52,519 bases of DNA from Liquorilactobacillus capillatus DSM 19910 (GCF_001434915.1 NZ_AZEF01000027.1:1-52519), one strand, 5' to 3'; counted from the stretch's first letter, positions 16,077 to 24,396 are shown. A program made the numbers and translations. The notes: generated from the sequence alone by a model not told the origin.

Positions 16077-16853
16077 ATGGTAACTTTAATAAGGCAAGAG
16101 ATTTTTAAATTAATTCATAAAAGAAGCACACTTATCGGGACAATTGCATTATTAGTGTTAATGACTATTTTTGCAATTTTTAGTAAATTGCAGCCTAGTT
16201 TTTCAGATCCTAAAGGTGATTTTATTGCTGCCTACGGTGGTCTCTCATGGGTCGTGTTCTTTATGATCGCAGCTTGTAGCACAATTATTGCGATGGAATT
16301 CCAGTATGGAACGGTTAAAGAATTACTTTACCGCAAATATTATCGGGGACAGATTTTAGCAAGTAAGTGGATTACGATGTTCCTTTATTCACTATACTTT
16401 TATGTTTTATCATTTATTTTTTCTATTATCTTAAAACTAGTACTTTTCAATTCAAAATTTAGTTTAACTGATCTTTATTCCAATGATCAATCCATCATGC
16501 ACACCACTTTAGTTACCTACGCGGGAAACTTTGTTGGCTTGTGGTTATTACTAAGTTTAGTTCTCTTGTTGGCAAATGTCTTCAAAAGCTCAGCAGCCGC
16601 TATTTCAGTTGGAATTGTTGGTTATTTTGCAACTAGCATTGTTTCAAGTCTGCTCTTTATGCTAATTAATAAGTGGGAATGGGTTAAATGGAACCCGCTT
16701 AATATGTTGAATTTACCAACACAATTAAGTAATTCAACAGTTGTTGGTACTTTAACAAGATTGTCAAATGCCGAATTGGTTTGGGGAAATCTGATTTATA
16801 CAGCTATTTTCCTCTTCCTTGGTTACCTAATTTTCCGCAAACGTAATGTTTAG
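16077..16853 (+). CDS. ABC-2 type transporter permease
   Basis: A 258-residue membrane protein with six hydrophobic segments (about 18-38, 54-74, 103-130, 151-175, 181-201, 234-252) and a cytoplasmic N-terminus starting LIRQEIFKLIHKRST, typical of ABC-2/ABC-2_4 permeases. It is the partner of the ATPase just upstream. The pair is closed by a very strong terminator, so it forms a two-gene operon. No adjacent bacteriocin gene or sensor suggests a substrate. Confidence 0.9.
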   Translation: MVTLIRQEIFKLIHKRSTLIGTIALLVLMTIFAIFSKLQPSFSDPKGDFIAAYGGLSWVVFFMIAACSTIIAMEFQYGTVKELLYRKYYRGQILASKWITMFLYSLYFYVLSFIFSIILKLVLFNSKFSLTDLYSNDQSIMHTTLVTYAGNFVGLWLLLSLVLLLANVFKSSAAAISVGIVGYFATSIVSSLLFMLINKWEWVKWNPLNMLNLPTQLSNSTVVGTLTRLSNAELVWGNLIYTAIFLFLGYLIFRKRNV

Positions 16854-16875
16854 TACTTAATAATAATCTAAGAAT

Positions 16876-16931
16876 AAAATAAACAGCGACTAGATCAAAG
16901 GAAACTCATTGATCTAGTCGCTGTTTATTTT
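16876..16931 (+). terminator. Very strong symmetrical terminator
   Basis: A 22-base perfect inverted repeat (arms start AAAATAAACAGCGAC at 16876 and end GTCGCTGTTTATTTT at 16931) around a 12-base loop. The flanking A and T tracts make it usable in both directions. Confidence 0.88.
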
Positions 16932-17049
16932 GTCTATCGATACTCCGTGTAAAATGGTTGTTGAGACACGGAACCTTATTGCTTCAAGTTATTCTTGAAC
17001 AGATAAATTCATTAAGTGAACATAATATTTATACAGCACTGCAGACTTA

Positions 17050-17140
17050 TTTTAGCATAGTCTAAGAATGATAATCAGACTAGTAGGGATCTGTTTACAA
17101 CCGTTGATCTTTAATCTAAGTCCAATTATCATTTTAGCAT
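17050..17140. promoter_or_regulatory. Repeats upstream of the LytTR regulator gene
   Basis: TTTTAGCAT occurs at 17050-17058 and again at 17132-17140. Between them AATGATAATCAGACT (17067-17081) and AGTCCAATTATCATT (17119-17133) form an imperfect 15-base inverted repeat. A TATACT -10 follows at about 17162. This arrangement suggests an autoregulatory site for the LytTR protein. The rest of the 337-base gap after the terminator shows no gene. Confidence 0.45.
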
Positions 17141-17190
17141 GTTAAAGATACTCGGTTATCGTATACTAAAATTGAAATGAAGGGGGTGAA

Positions 17191-17628
17191 ATGAGAATGC
17201 GTGTTAACTTTTATATTGATTCGGAACAAGAAGAACATGTTGATTTCTTCTTGAAGAAGATTGAACCTTGGCATCAAGATATCGCAGCTAATTTACAACA
17301 AGAATTGACTTTCATTTGGGGATATAAAGAACGGATTGCAGCACCACTTGATTTGAAACACATCAGCCGTTTTTACACAGAGAATAAATATGTTTTTTGT
17401 AGTACAAAGCAGGGGAGCTTTAAAGTTAAGCAGCGAATTTATCAATTAGTCAAAGAACTGCCTGAACCATTTATTCAAGTTTCAAGCAGTGAGATAGTTA
17501 ATTTTAATTTTGTTGATCATCTTGAGATGACTTCAACGGGGACGATTATAATTCGACTAGATAATAATGAAACAGCGTTAGTTTCACGACGATTTATGAA
17601 AGAATTAAAAAGGAGACTGAAATTATAA
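17191..17628 (+). CDS. LytTR domain DNA-binding regulator
   Basis: A 145-residue protein with an N-terminal segment of about 45 residues and a C-terminal LytTR domain. The domain is recognised by the order ISRFYTENKYVFCSTKQGSFKVKQRIYQLVKELPEPFIQVSSSEIVNFNFV and the final LVSRRFMKELKRRL. There is no receiver domain, as in stand-alone LytTR regulators paired with DUF3021 membrane proteins. AGGGGGTG precedes the ATG. Its stop overlaps the start of the next gene (TAATG). By analogy it binds direct repeats and controls its own operon or a nearby exporter. Confidence 0.9.
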   Translation: MRMRVNFYIDSEQEEHVDFFLKKIEPWHQDIAANLQQELTFIWGYKERIAAPLDLKHISRFYTENKYVFCSTKQGSFKVKQRIYQLVKELPEPFIQVSSSEIVNFNFVDHLEMTSTGTIIIRLDNNETALVSRRFMKELKRRLKL

Positions 17629-18080
17629 TGAAAAAAAGAATATTTATAGTAGCAGCTGCTGGGGTTCCACAAGGCATAACTATCGGGTTATTAATATCAC
17701 TTGTTTTTTCTTATATTTATCGACTTGAGAACTATGTTCCTTCTGCACCATATTTTACTGAAATGTTTAAGCATCCACTCAATGCAATAGCAGTTTCAAT
17801 TGTTTTATGGGCATTAATGGGTATCTTATTTTCGACAACTAGTTTAATTTTTACTAAAGAGAACTGGAGTATCACAAGACAAACTGTTACTCACTTTATA
17901 GTGACTTTTGTTGGATTTGTTCCACTAGCGATCCTTGCGGGGTGGTTTCCACTTAGATGGGGAGTCTTTATTTTCTTTACGATAATATTCGTTATTATCT
18001 ACGTTTTCTTATGGTTTATCAGCATGTTAAAAGCAAAGCATGATATCCAAAAAATTAATAGAAATATCAAAAAAAAGTAA
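17628..18080 (+). CDS. DUF3021 family membrane protein
   Basis: A 150-residue protein with four membrane helices (about 8-28, 50-70, 84-106, 110-132) and a basic tail. Early PQGITIGLLISLVFSY and central FIVTFVGFVPLAILAGWFPL are typical DUF3021 features. These proteins are encoded next to LytTR regulators and are thought to restrain them at the membrane. The start overlaps the regulator's stop codon by one base, so the two are coupled. Confidence 0.9.
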   Translation: MKKRIFIVAAAGVPQGITIGLLISLVFSYIYRLENYVPSAPYFTEMFKHPLNAIAVSIVLWALMGILFSTTSLIFTKENWSITRQTVTHFIVTFVGFVPLAILAGWFPLRWGVFIFFTIIFVIIYVFLWFISMLKAKHDIQKINRNIKKK

Positions 18081-18103
18081 TTTAAAGTATGAAGATAATT
18101 TGG

Positions 18104-18235
18104 TATACTGAATAAGATAGTAAAAACACGGTCTGGTCGGTAGTCCAGACACTAGTTTTTAGCAGCTTAACAAACTAGTCAGTAACCTGCCTCCTTGGTT
18201 GTCCAGCTATCAGTACCAAAAAGGAGGGAGCGGCT
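18104..18235 (+). ncRNA. yjdF-type riboswitch leader
   Basis: A TATACT -10 (18104-18109) is followed by two stacked hairpins: GTCTGG/CCAGAC (18131-18150) and ACTAGTTT/AAACTAGT (18151-18179). Then CCTCCTTGG (18190-18198) faces CC-AAAAAGGAGG (18216-18227), which would sequester the ribosome binding site of a DUF2992 (YjdF) gene. The yjdF motif RNA senses azaaromatic compounds and usually acts on translation in Firmicutes. The gene context makes the assignment strong; I did not match every conserved aptamer base. Confidence 0.72.
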
Positions 18236-18239
18236 TTTT

Positions 18240-18593
18240 ATGTTACGCATAAAAGGAAGTTTAACGATTAGTTATGAACCACCATTTTATCATGGTATTT
18301 TTGAAGAAGAAACGGTGCACTCTTATCGTGTTGCACAAGTTAATTTTGGGACCGCGGTTCCTAAAACACGGTTTATCTATTCTTATCTACTAACACATTA
18401 TCAAGATTTAGTGTTTTATGAGCAGCAGCAAGATGCGTCGCTGGCTTTACACCGAGTTAACCCTAAAAGACGCCAGCGCTTAGCGCGTAAAGCTATCAAG
18501 AAAGTCTTTAAGGGGACTAAGGCACAACAAACACTGCAAAAACAGTACCGTACCAAGAAACATGCAGTTAAAGTACATAAAAAAAGTGCATGA
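18240..18593 (+). CDS. yjdF: YjdF family (DUF2992) protein, truncated by a frameshift
   Basis: A 117-residue product with the YjdF hallmarks: an N-terminal strand LTISYEPPFYHGIFE, the VAQVNFGTAVPKT block and the basic RVNPKRRQR...GTKAQQTLQKQ region (about 76-103). The frame ends in HKKSA. The next frame continues as a typical YjdF tail, rich in Lys and Gln and ending LQKHKGH, to a stop at 18658-18660. The junction is a run of seven As at 18579-18585; one A fewer would restore a 139-residue protein. Either a mutation, a sequencing error or transcriptional slippage explains this. ATG at 18240 is set by AAGGAGGGAG. Biochemical function unknown. Confidence 0.82.
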   Translation: MLRIKGSLTISYEPPFYHGIFEEETVHSYRVAQVNFGTAVPKTRFIYSYLLTHYQDLVFYEQQQDASLALHRVNPKRRQRLARKAIKKVFKGTKAQQTLQKQYRTKKHAVKVHKKSA

Positions 18594-18660
18594 AGAACAA
18601 AAACAGCTGCAGTACCAACAAAGAAAAGTGAAACGATTACAAAAGCATAAAGGGCATTAA
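18586..18660 (+). other. Out-of-frame C-terminal tail of yjdF
   Basis: In the frame of this stretch the bases encode a charged tail beginning VHEEQKQLQ and ending KVKRLQKHKGH, then TAA. The conserved KHKG-type end of YjdF proteins lies here, beyond the in-frame stop of the upstream part. Confidence 0.8.
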
Positions 18661-18745
18661 GTTTAATAGTCTTTTTACTATAATATTTAAGGATTGCAAC
18701 TTGAACTTTTTAATCTGCAATCCTTTTTTATTAGCAGGAGGAAAA

Positions 18746-19384
18746 ATGGAAAATTATATTTTTGATTTTGACGGAACACTGGCTAATTCGGGTAAAACAG
18801 CTGTTTTAGCAACGCAAGCAGCTTTTAGGGACTTTGAAATGTCACTCCCAACGACTTCTACCGTTAAATACTATATGGGTGTTCCAATTGAAGTTTCGTT
18901 TAAAAAAATGGCAGATAGAAAATTAGCGGATAATGAATTTGATGAATTACTTAAAGATTTTCGTACTCATTATCAAGTATTGGAAACAGCCAACCTAACC
19001 TTATTTCCAGGAATAGAATCCGTTTTAGAGCGCTTATTTACATCTAATAAAAAAATGTTCGTTCTTTCAAGCAAACATTCCTCTGCACTCAACCGTAATC
19101 TTGAACAATTAAATATTTTACAATACTTTCAAGCTACTTGTGGGTCAGATCAAGTTGAACATTATAAACCGGCTCCTGATGGAATCTATCACCTTGTTGG
19201 GAAGTACCAATTACATAAAAGTAAAACAATTATGATCGGTGATGCAATATATGACTTACAAATGGGATTAGCTGCGGAAGTGTCAACGTGCGGTGTTACG
19301 TGGGGAGCACATGCTAGTAACCTATTAGCCAATGAGAACCCAACATACCTCATTAATGATGTTCAATCATTACTGGACTTATAA
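18746..19384 (+). CDS. HAD family hydrolase (phosphoglycolate phosphatase-like)
   Basis: A 212-residue HAD-superfamily protein. Motif I is FDFDGTLANSG (about 6-16, nucleophile Asp), motif II is VLSSKHSS (about 104-111), the motif III Lys is in HYKPAPDG and motif IV is IGDAIYDLQMG (about 162-172). The helical cap between motif I and II is the C1 type used by PGP/beta-phosphoglucomutase relatives. It should dephosphorylate a small sugar- or glycolate-phosphate. AGGAGG lies before ATG 18746; the longer frame from 18701 has no site. Confidence 0.88.
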   Translation: MENYIFDFDGTLANSGKTAVLATQAAFRDFEMSLPTTSTVKYYMGVPIEVSFKKMADRKLADNEFDELLKDFRTHYQVLETANLTLFPGIESVLERLFTSNKKMFVLSSKHSSALNRNLEQLNILQYFQATCGSDQVEHYKPAPDGIYHLVGKYQLHKSKTIMIGDAIYDLQMGLAAEVSTCGVTWGAHASNLLANENPTYLINDVQSLLDL

Positions 19385-19418
19385 ACACTTGCCTTTACTT
19401 AATCAGGAGGAATTTAAA

Positions 19419-19925
19419 ATGTTGGGTGATGCATTACTTGTTATTGATCTTCAAAATGGAGTCTGTCATCAAAATAAGGCAGATATTTATCAACTAGAAC
19501 AACTTCGCATGAAAGTCTCTCAGCGGATTGCACGGTATACAGCAGCCGATCATCCAGTTATTTTTGTACAACATGAAAATGAAACGTTACTGAAAGGATC
19601 AGCTGCATGGCAACTGATTCCTGAGATCCCAGTTCCAGCAACTGCTTATTTTGTAGCCAAAATGCATGCTAACAGTTTTTTTCAAACCCCTTTAAATAGA
19701 CTGTTGCAAAATTTAAAAGTAACAAAAGTAGAGCTTTGTGGAGCACAGAGTGAATATTGTATTGATGCAACGGTCAAGTTTGCACATGGCCTTGGATATC
19801 AGCTTTTAATGAGCCATCAGATGACAACTACATGGGATAATGAATTTATGTCGGCAGCAAAGACCATTGCATTTTATGAAAAAATCTGGGATAGACGTTT
19901 TTTACAGTTTGTTGACAGTTATTAA
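19419..19925 (+). CDS. Isochorismatase-like cysteine hydrolase
   Basis: A 168-residue protein with the isochorismatase/nicotinamidase fold. The catalytic Asp is in LLVIDLQNGVC (about 5-15), the Lys in AKMHANSFFQTPL (about 87) and the nucleophile Cys in GAQSEYCIDATV (about 114). Members hydrolyse amides such as nicotinamide or isochorismate-like ethers. The substrate is not evident. AGGAGG sits before ATG 19419. It follows the HAD gene by 34 bases and is probably co-transcribed with it. Confidence 0.88.
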   Translation: MLGDALLVIDLQNGVCHQNKADIYQLEQLRMKVSQRIARYTAADHPVIFVQHENETLLKGSAAWQLIPEIPVPATAYFVAKMHANSFFQTPLNRLLQNLKVTKVELCGAQSEYCIDATVKFAHGLGYQLLMSHQMTTTWDNEFMSAAKTIAFYEKIWDRRFLQFVDSY

Positions 19926-19956
19926 GCTGGAATTTTTTAGGAAAGGGCCTAGGGCT

Positions 19957-20421
19957 ATGGAAGAAAAGCTATCTTTCAAACAGATTCAATCTTTAGATGA
20001 TATACATTATCAATTACTACTAGAGGCAGACCCATCGCGTAAGCTTATTACAGACTATGCCCAAAGAAGTACTTGCATAGTTACTGAAGTAGCAGGGGAA
20101 CTTGTTGGAATCATGTTACTTTTACCAACAAGACCTGAGACGCTTGAGATCGTAAACATTGCGGTTACTAAGACAAGACGGCAGCAGGGAATAGGTCAGC
20201 AAATGCTTATATATGCCAAGTCATGGGCTAAAGCAAATCACTATACAATACTTGAGGTAGGTACTGGAAGTACAAGTTTAGGACAGCTTTATTTGTATCA
20301 AAAAAATGGTTTTAGAATTTATGGTGTTGATACAGATTTCTTTATTAAACATTACGCCGAACCGATTTTTGAAAATAAACTACGTTTAAGAGATATGCTG
20401 CGTCTACGTTTAGAGGTTTAA
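19957..20421 (+). CDS. GNAT family N-acetyltransferase
   Basis: A 154-residue GNAT. Motif A reads NIAVTKTRRQQGIGQQML (about 67-84) and the C-terminal block LYLYQKNGFRIYGVDTDFF is present. ATG 19957 is chosen because GAAAGGGCC lies upstream and the frame before it overlaps the preceding gene. It seems to be the third gene of a run with the HAD and isochorismatase-like genes. Confidence 0.85.
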   Translation: MEEKLSFKQIQSLDDIHYQLLLEADPSRKLITDYAQRSTCIVTEVAGELVGIMLLLPTRPETLEIVNIAVTKTRRQQGIGQQMLIYAKSWAKANHYTILEVGTGSTSLGQLYLYQKNGFRIYGVDTDFFIKHYAEPIFENKLRLRDMLRLRLEV

Positions 20422-20462
20422 ACTAATTAAAATAAACAGTACCTAAGAGGGAGAAAATTATA

Positions 20463-21251
20463 TTGTCAGAAATAGCTCAACTCGTTTTCCATCCTCAAGT
20501 AGCATCGAATAAACCTGAGAATGTGGTTAACACTAATAATGCGTGTCCCTTTTGTCAACGTGAAACCCTAGCTGGAATTCTAGCAGAAGAAGAGGATCGA
20601 ATCTGGCTCGAAAATAAATATCGAACTTTGGATGAAACATACCAAACGGTTATCATTGAAGCGGCAGAACATGATGGAGATATTTCAACTTACCCACGTT
20701 CTAAAAATCGAGCTATTTTCAACTTTGCCTTGAAGGCTTGGAAAACAATAATTGATTCTGGAAAGTATAAAAGTGTTCTGATGTATAAAAATTTTGGACC
20801 ATATTCTGGCGGTAGTTTAAGGCATCCACATATGCAAATTGTCGGTTTAAACAAAATTGATGCCTACGCAAACATAAGGAAACAAAATTTTACAGGACAT
20901 ATGTTTTATAAAGATCATGGAGTAAAAATAAATATTTCAGCTTATCCAATTGCTGGTTTTACAGAATTTAATATTATTTTACTGGATGCAGAGAAGATAG
21001 AACCATTCGCCGATATAGTACAAACTGTTGTCAACTATATTTTAAATGATTATTTCAAAGGTAGATGTACCTCATACAATCTTTTTTTCTATTATATCAA
21101 TAGTCAAATTGTCGCTAAAATAGTGCCACGGTTTGTTGTTTCACCATATTTTATGGGTTATAAGATCCCGCAAGTAAATGATTCAAAACGGAACACAGAA
21201 ATAGAGAAAGAATTAGCTACCAAGTTAGCACATGAAAACAGTGCTCAATAA
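20463..21251 (+). CDS. DUF4931 (GalT/HIT-like) protein
   Basis: A 262-residue protein with a CPFC pair (about 29-32) and the motif SLRHPHMQIVG (about 119-129), which matches the HxHxQ nucleotidyl-transfer motif of the GalT/HIT superfamily. The rest resembles the DUF4931 family of Firmicutes. It may hydrolyse or transfer nucleotide monophosphates; no specific function is known. The TTG start at 20463 has AGAGGGAG nine bases upstream; an adjoining in-frame ATA at 20460 is at the more usual spacing of six. It follows the GNAT gene closely. Confidence 0.82.
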   Translation: MSEIAQLVFHPQVASNKPENVVNTNNACPFCQRETLAGILAEEEDRIWLENKYRTLDETYQTVIIEAAEHDGDISTYPRSKNRAIFNFALKAWKTIIDSGKYKSVLMYKNFGPYSGGSLRHPHMQIVGLNKIDAYANIRKQNFTGHMFYKDHGVKINISAYPIAGFTEFNIILLDAEKIEPFADIVQTVVNYILNDYFKGRCTSYNLFFYYINSQIVAKIVPRFVVSPYFMGYKIPQVNDSKRNTEIEKELATKLAHENSAQ

Positions 21252-21393
21252 AAAGGATATTACTTTATTGTTTATATAGGCTAATTTTATATTTTTTTAG
21301 GTTAAATAAAATTAGAGTGATTTAATTTTAGGCTCTTTTTAAGAGTATTGCTGTTAAAATGAATTAAGTAATAACTTTGAGGAGCTGAATTAT

Positions 21394-22263
21394 TTGAGAT
21401 TAAGTAAATCTAAGTATGTCCTTATTCAAGTCAGTATTTTAGTATGTTTACTGCTATTAGCAGGTTGTACAATGACTTCGAGTAAAGGGAGTACTAAGAA
21501 TAATGAAACTAAAACACGTGAAAGTTTAAAATCTAAAAAACTTAGTATTAACAAAAACAAGGTTAAACCACATAAGGCTAAAAAGTGGGTTCACTACAAA
21601 CAAAAGTGTCGTATTCCGATTTTGATGTATCATAGTATCTCCAGCGGTAATGCATTACGAGTTCCACCAAAACAGTTTGAAGAAGAGATGGCGTATTTAA
21701 AGGCTAATCATTACTATACATTATCTACAGATGAAGCTATTAGAGCTTTTGCAACTAATTCCTTACCACAAAGAAAAGTGGTCTGGATAACTTTAGATGA
21801 TGCGTATAAAGATAACTATACAGCAGCTTTTCCGATTCTAATGAAGTACCATCTGCATGCAACAATTAACTACATTACTGGATTTGATCAAAAGCCCAAT
21901 CATCTTACACTTGATGATGCAAAAGTGATGCGGCACAGCGGGTTAGTTGACTTTCAAAGTCATACGGTGCAGCATCTGGATCTGAATGAGTTATCGACAA
22001 ATGTTCAGATGCAAGAACTTGCCAATTCTAAGAAGTGGCTTGATACTAACTTAAGACAAAATACGCAGATGATTTGTTATCCAGCTGGGCGCTATAACCA
22101 AACAACGATAAGGCTAGCTAATCATCTAGGCTATAAGGTTGGGTTAACTACAAACGAAGGGTTAGCATCCGTTGATCAGGGCTGGTATTCACTCTCAAGA
22201 GTACGAGTAGCGCCTGGAATTAGTCAGCAAACTTTTGCAACATTGTTAGAAAATGGTTATTAA
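21394..22263 (+). CDS. Lipoprotein polysaccharide deacetylase (NodB domain, CE4)
   Basis: A 289-residue protein with a lipobox, LLLLAGC (Cys about 25), then a basic Ser/Lys-rich linker and a NodB domain from about residue 70. Visible CE4 motifs are the metal/catalytic Asp pair in WITLDDAYKDN (about 130-140), SHTVQHLDL supplying the two metal His (about 189-197) and the CYPAGRYN motif (about 228-235). It would deacetylate N-acetylglucosamine-containing wall polymers on the cell surface. The start is TTG 21394 with GAGGAG upstream. It stands alone. Confidence 0.9.
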   Translation: MRLSKSKYVLIQVSILVCLLLLAGCTMTSSKGSTKNNETKTRESLKSKKLSINKNKVKPHKAKKWVHYKQKCRIPILMYHSISSGNALRVPPKQFEEEMAYLKANHYYTLSTDEAIRAFATNSLPQRKVVWITLDDAYKDNYTAAFPILMKYHLHATINYITGFDQKPNHLTLDDAKVMRHSGLVDFQSHTVQHLDLNELSTNVQMQELANSKKWLDTNLRQNTQMICYPAGRYNQTTIRLANHLGYKVGLTTNEGLASVDQGWYSLSRVRVAPGISQQTFATLLENGY

Positions 22264-22316
22264 TAAATAACGAGCAATTACTCGGATCCATCAGTATTAC
22301 TACGGATCTGGCTAAA

Positions 22317-22345
22317 TTGACAAATTGAATAGATGTTGTTATATT
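22317..22345 (+). promoter_or_regulatory. Consensus promoter before a short ORF
   Basis: TTGACA (22317-22322) and TATATT (22340-22345) are spaced by 17 bases, so transcription should begin near 22352. The only ORF before the next terminator is the 25-codon one at 22394. Confidence 0.7.
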
Positions 22346-22393
22346 ACCCGTGTTCTGAGATGACTTGACAGTTGAAGGGATGAATAAAATAAA

Positions 22394-22471
22394 ATGAAGC
22401 AAAAGCGTTTATTACTAACTCTGATTGGACTTACGATCGCTATGATCGGGATTGTTGCACTTACTGTTTAA
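22394..22471 (+). CDS. Possible 25-residue hydrophobic peptide
   Basis: A short ORF encodes a basic start, KQKR, and one hydrophobic helix. It has its own consensus promoter and terminator, which favours a real transcript. The GAAGGGA site lies about 13 bases before the ATG, rather far, so translation is uncertain. It may be a small membrane peptide or the transcript may be a small RNA. Confidence 0.45.
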   Translation: MKQKRLLLTLIGLTIAMIGIVALTV

Positions 22472-22511
22472 AGTGAATGATATATGGAGACATTGTTTTA
22501 GCTAAATAACG

Positions 22512-22548
22512 GACTGATTCAGGAGAAGACTTCTGTTCAGTCTTTTTT
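22512..22548 (+). terminator. Terminator of the short-ORF transcript
   Basis: Arms GACTGATTCAGGAG and CTTCTGTTCAGTC pair with small mismatches and are followed by TTTTTT. Confidence 0.75.
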
Positions 22549-22599
22549 AGTTATCGCGGTACTAGTTTTAAGAAAATATATTAAATTAGTGCAAAAAAC

Positions 22600-22628
22600 T
22601 TGTTTAACAATTTAAGTTTGTGTACAAT
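22600..22628 (+). promoter_or_regulatory. Promoter of the NADH oxidase gene
   Basis: TTGTTT (22600-22605) and TACAAT (22623-22628) are 17 bases apart. The spacer and -35 carry TTAACAATTTAA-like symmetry, but no convincing Rex site. Confidence 0.6.
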
Positions 22629-22696
22629 GTAACTATTGAAATGCTCAGATATGAGCATGAGGTTAAGTACTATTAAATGCAGGAGGATGATTATTT

Positions 22697-24061
22697 ATGA
22701 AAGTCGTAGTTGTTGGATGTACACATGCTGGAACATTTGCTGTCAAACAAATATTAAGCGATTACAAGGATGCTGAGGTTACTGTTTTTGAACGTAATAG
22801 TGAAATTTCTTTCTTATCTTGTGGAATCGCTTTATATTTAGGTGGGCAGGTAAAAGATCCACAAGGGCTATTTTATTCTAGTCCTGAAGAATTGAAAGGA
22901 TTAGGGGCTACGATCAAATCAGGGCATAATGTAAAAACGATCGACCCTAAAGAACACATCTTGGAAGTTGAAAATCTAACAACACATGAAGTGACAACCG
23001 AACATTATGATAAGTTAGTTATGACAACAGGTTCGTGGCCAATTGTCCCTAATATTCCTGGTATTAAGAGTGATAAAGTCATGCTTTGCAAGAACTGGAC
23101 ACATGCGCAGGAATTATTTGAGCGTGTCCCAAAAGTTAAAAAAATCGCTGTAATTGGTGCTGGTTACATCGGGGCTGAATTAGTTGAAGCATATTCATTA
23201 AAGGGGCATGAAGTTAGTCTAATTGATGCTCAAACACGAGTAATGCCTAAGTATTTTGATGCAGCATTTACAGATAGAATTGAAGCAGATTTTAAATCAC
23301 ATGGAGTCCAGCTAGAATTAGGACAATCTGTTCAAAAATTTGTTGAAAAAGATGATGTAATAGAAATTGAAACTGATAAAAAGACGATTACAGCTGATTT
23401 AGCAATTCTTTGTATCGGATTCAGACCAAATACTGGTTTATTAGCTGGGAAGGTCGCAATGACACCTAATGGAGCAATTATTACTGATGACTATATGCGT
23501 AGCTCAGAACCTGATATCTTAGCTGCGGGTGATAGTGCTGCCGTTCACTACAATCCAACTGGTAAAAATGCATATATTCCATTAGCAACTAACGCTGTTC
23601 GTCAAGGAATTTTAGTCGGTAAAAATCTAAAAAAACCAACAGTACGCTATATTGGAACACAATCCACTTCAGGGTTATCACTTTATGGAACTGCAATATG
23701 TGCAACTGGTTTAACAGCAGAAGCTGCTAAATTACAAGGGATTGATGCAGAACAGGTTATCTTTGAAGATAATTACCGACCTGAATTCATGCCTTCCACA
23801 ACTCCAATTCTGATGTCACTTGTTTATGATGCAGCAACTAAACGTATTTTAGGTGGTGCCTTGATGAGTAAATATGATATTTCACAATCAGCCAACCTAT
23901 TGTCGCTATGTATCCAGAATAAGAATACGATTGATGATTTGGCAATGGTTGATATGCTGTTCCAGCCAACCTTTGACCGTCCGTTTAATTATTTAAATCT
24001 TTTAGGTCAAGCAGCTCAAGCTCAAGCTGCTAAAAAAGAATCTACAGCTACACTAGCTTAA
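22697..24061 (+). CDS. nox: FAD-dependent NADH oxidase, probably water-forming
   Basis: A 454-residue flavoprotein disulfide-reductase fold with the redox-active single Cys42 in SFLSCGIALYLGG, as in NADH oxidase, NADH peroxidase and CoA-disulfide reductase. FAD contacts are at the N-terminus (VVVVGCTHAG) and in ILAAGDSA (about 274-281); the NAD-binding motif is VIGAGYIGAE (about 152-161). In lactic acid bacteria such enzymes reduce oxygen to water and regenerate NAD+. Sequence alone does not exclude peroxidase activity. A strong promoter and terminator make it a single-gene unit. Confidence 0.88.
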   Translation: MKVVVVGCTHAGTFAVKQILSDYKDAEVTVFERNSEISFLSCGIALYLGGQVKDPQGLFYSSPEELKGLGATIKSGHNVKTIDPKEHILEVENLTTHEVTTEHYDKLVMTTGSWPIVPNIPGIKSDKVMLCKNWTHAQELFERVPKVKKIAVIGAGYIGAELVEAYSLKGHEVSLIDAQTRVMPKYFDAAFTDRIEADFKSHGVQLELGQSVQKFVEKDDVIEIETDKKTITADLAILCIGFRPNTGLLAGKVAMTPNGAIITDDYMRSSEPDILAAGDSAAVHYNPTGKNAYIPLATNAVRQGILVGKNLKKPTVRYIGTQSTSGLSLYGTAICATGLTAEAAKLQGIDAEQVIFEDNYRPEFMPSTTPILMSLVYDAATKRILGGALMSKYDISQSANLLSLCIQNKNTIDDLAMVDMLFQPTFDRPFNYLNLLGQAAQAQAAKKESTATLA

Positions 24062-24120
24062 AGATTAAAATGAAGATAGAATACACCTGTTGAGAGGTAT
24101 TTGAAAGAATAATGGAATTT

Positions 24121-24171
24121 AAAGCAAGGCAATAGATCAAAAGCTTTTTTGATCTATTGCCTTGCTTTTTT
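24121..24171 (+). terminator. Strong terminator after nox
   Basis: A 22-base perfect inverted repeat (arm AAAGCAAGGCAATAGATCAA with following AA, and its complement) with a very short loop, ending in a T-run. Confidence 0.9.
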
Positions 24172-24396
24172 AGTTAAGATAGCTAAACATTTGAATTAAT
24201 CGATTTGAGTCATTAACCTTAACATTGTTTGCAGGTATCAAGTTCAATAATTCCACAAATAAGAGACACCGTTTATAGAATAATACAGTCGTGTTTTAAG
24301 GGAATAGTTGCTATTCGATTAACTTCATGGTTATTATAAACTATTGAATTAAAAAAATGGTTAAGTCTTTTCTACATAAAAAAGGAGTTTTAATCT

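Noticed and set aside
19332-19418. Longer start of the isochorismatase-like gene
   Set aside because: The extension overlaps the HAD gene out of frame and lacks a ribosome site; AGGAGG sits before ATG 19419.
22600-22628. Rex (NADH-sensing) operator at the nox promoter
   Set aside because: The TTGT/ACAA symmetry is partial and does not fit the TTGTGAAN-type Rex site.
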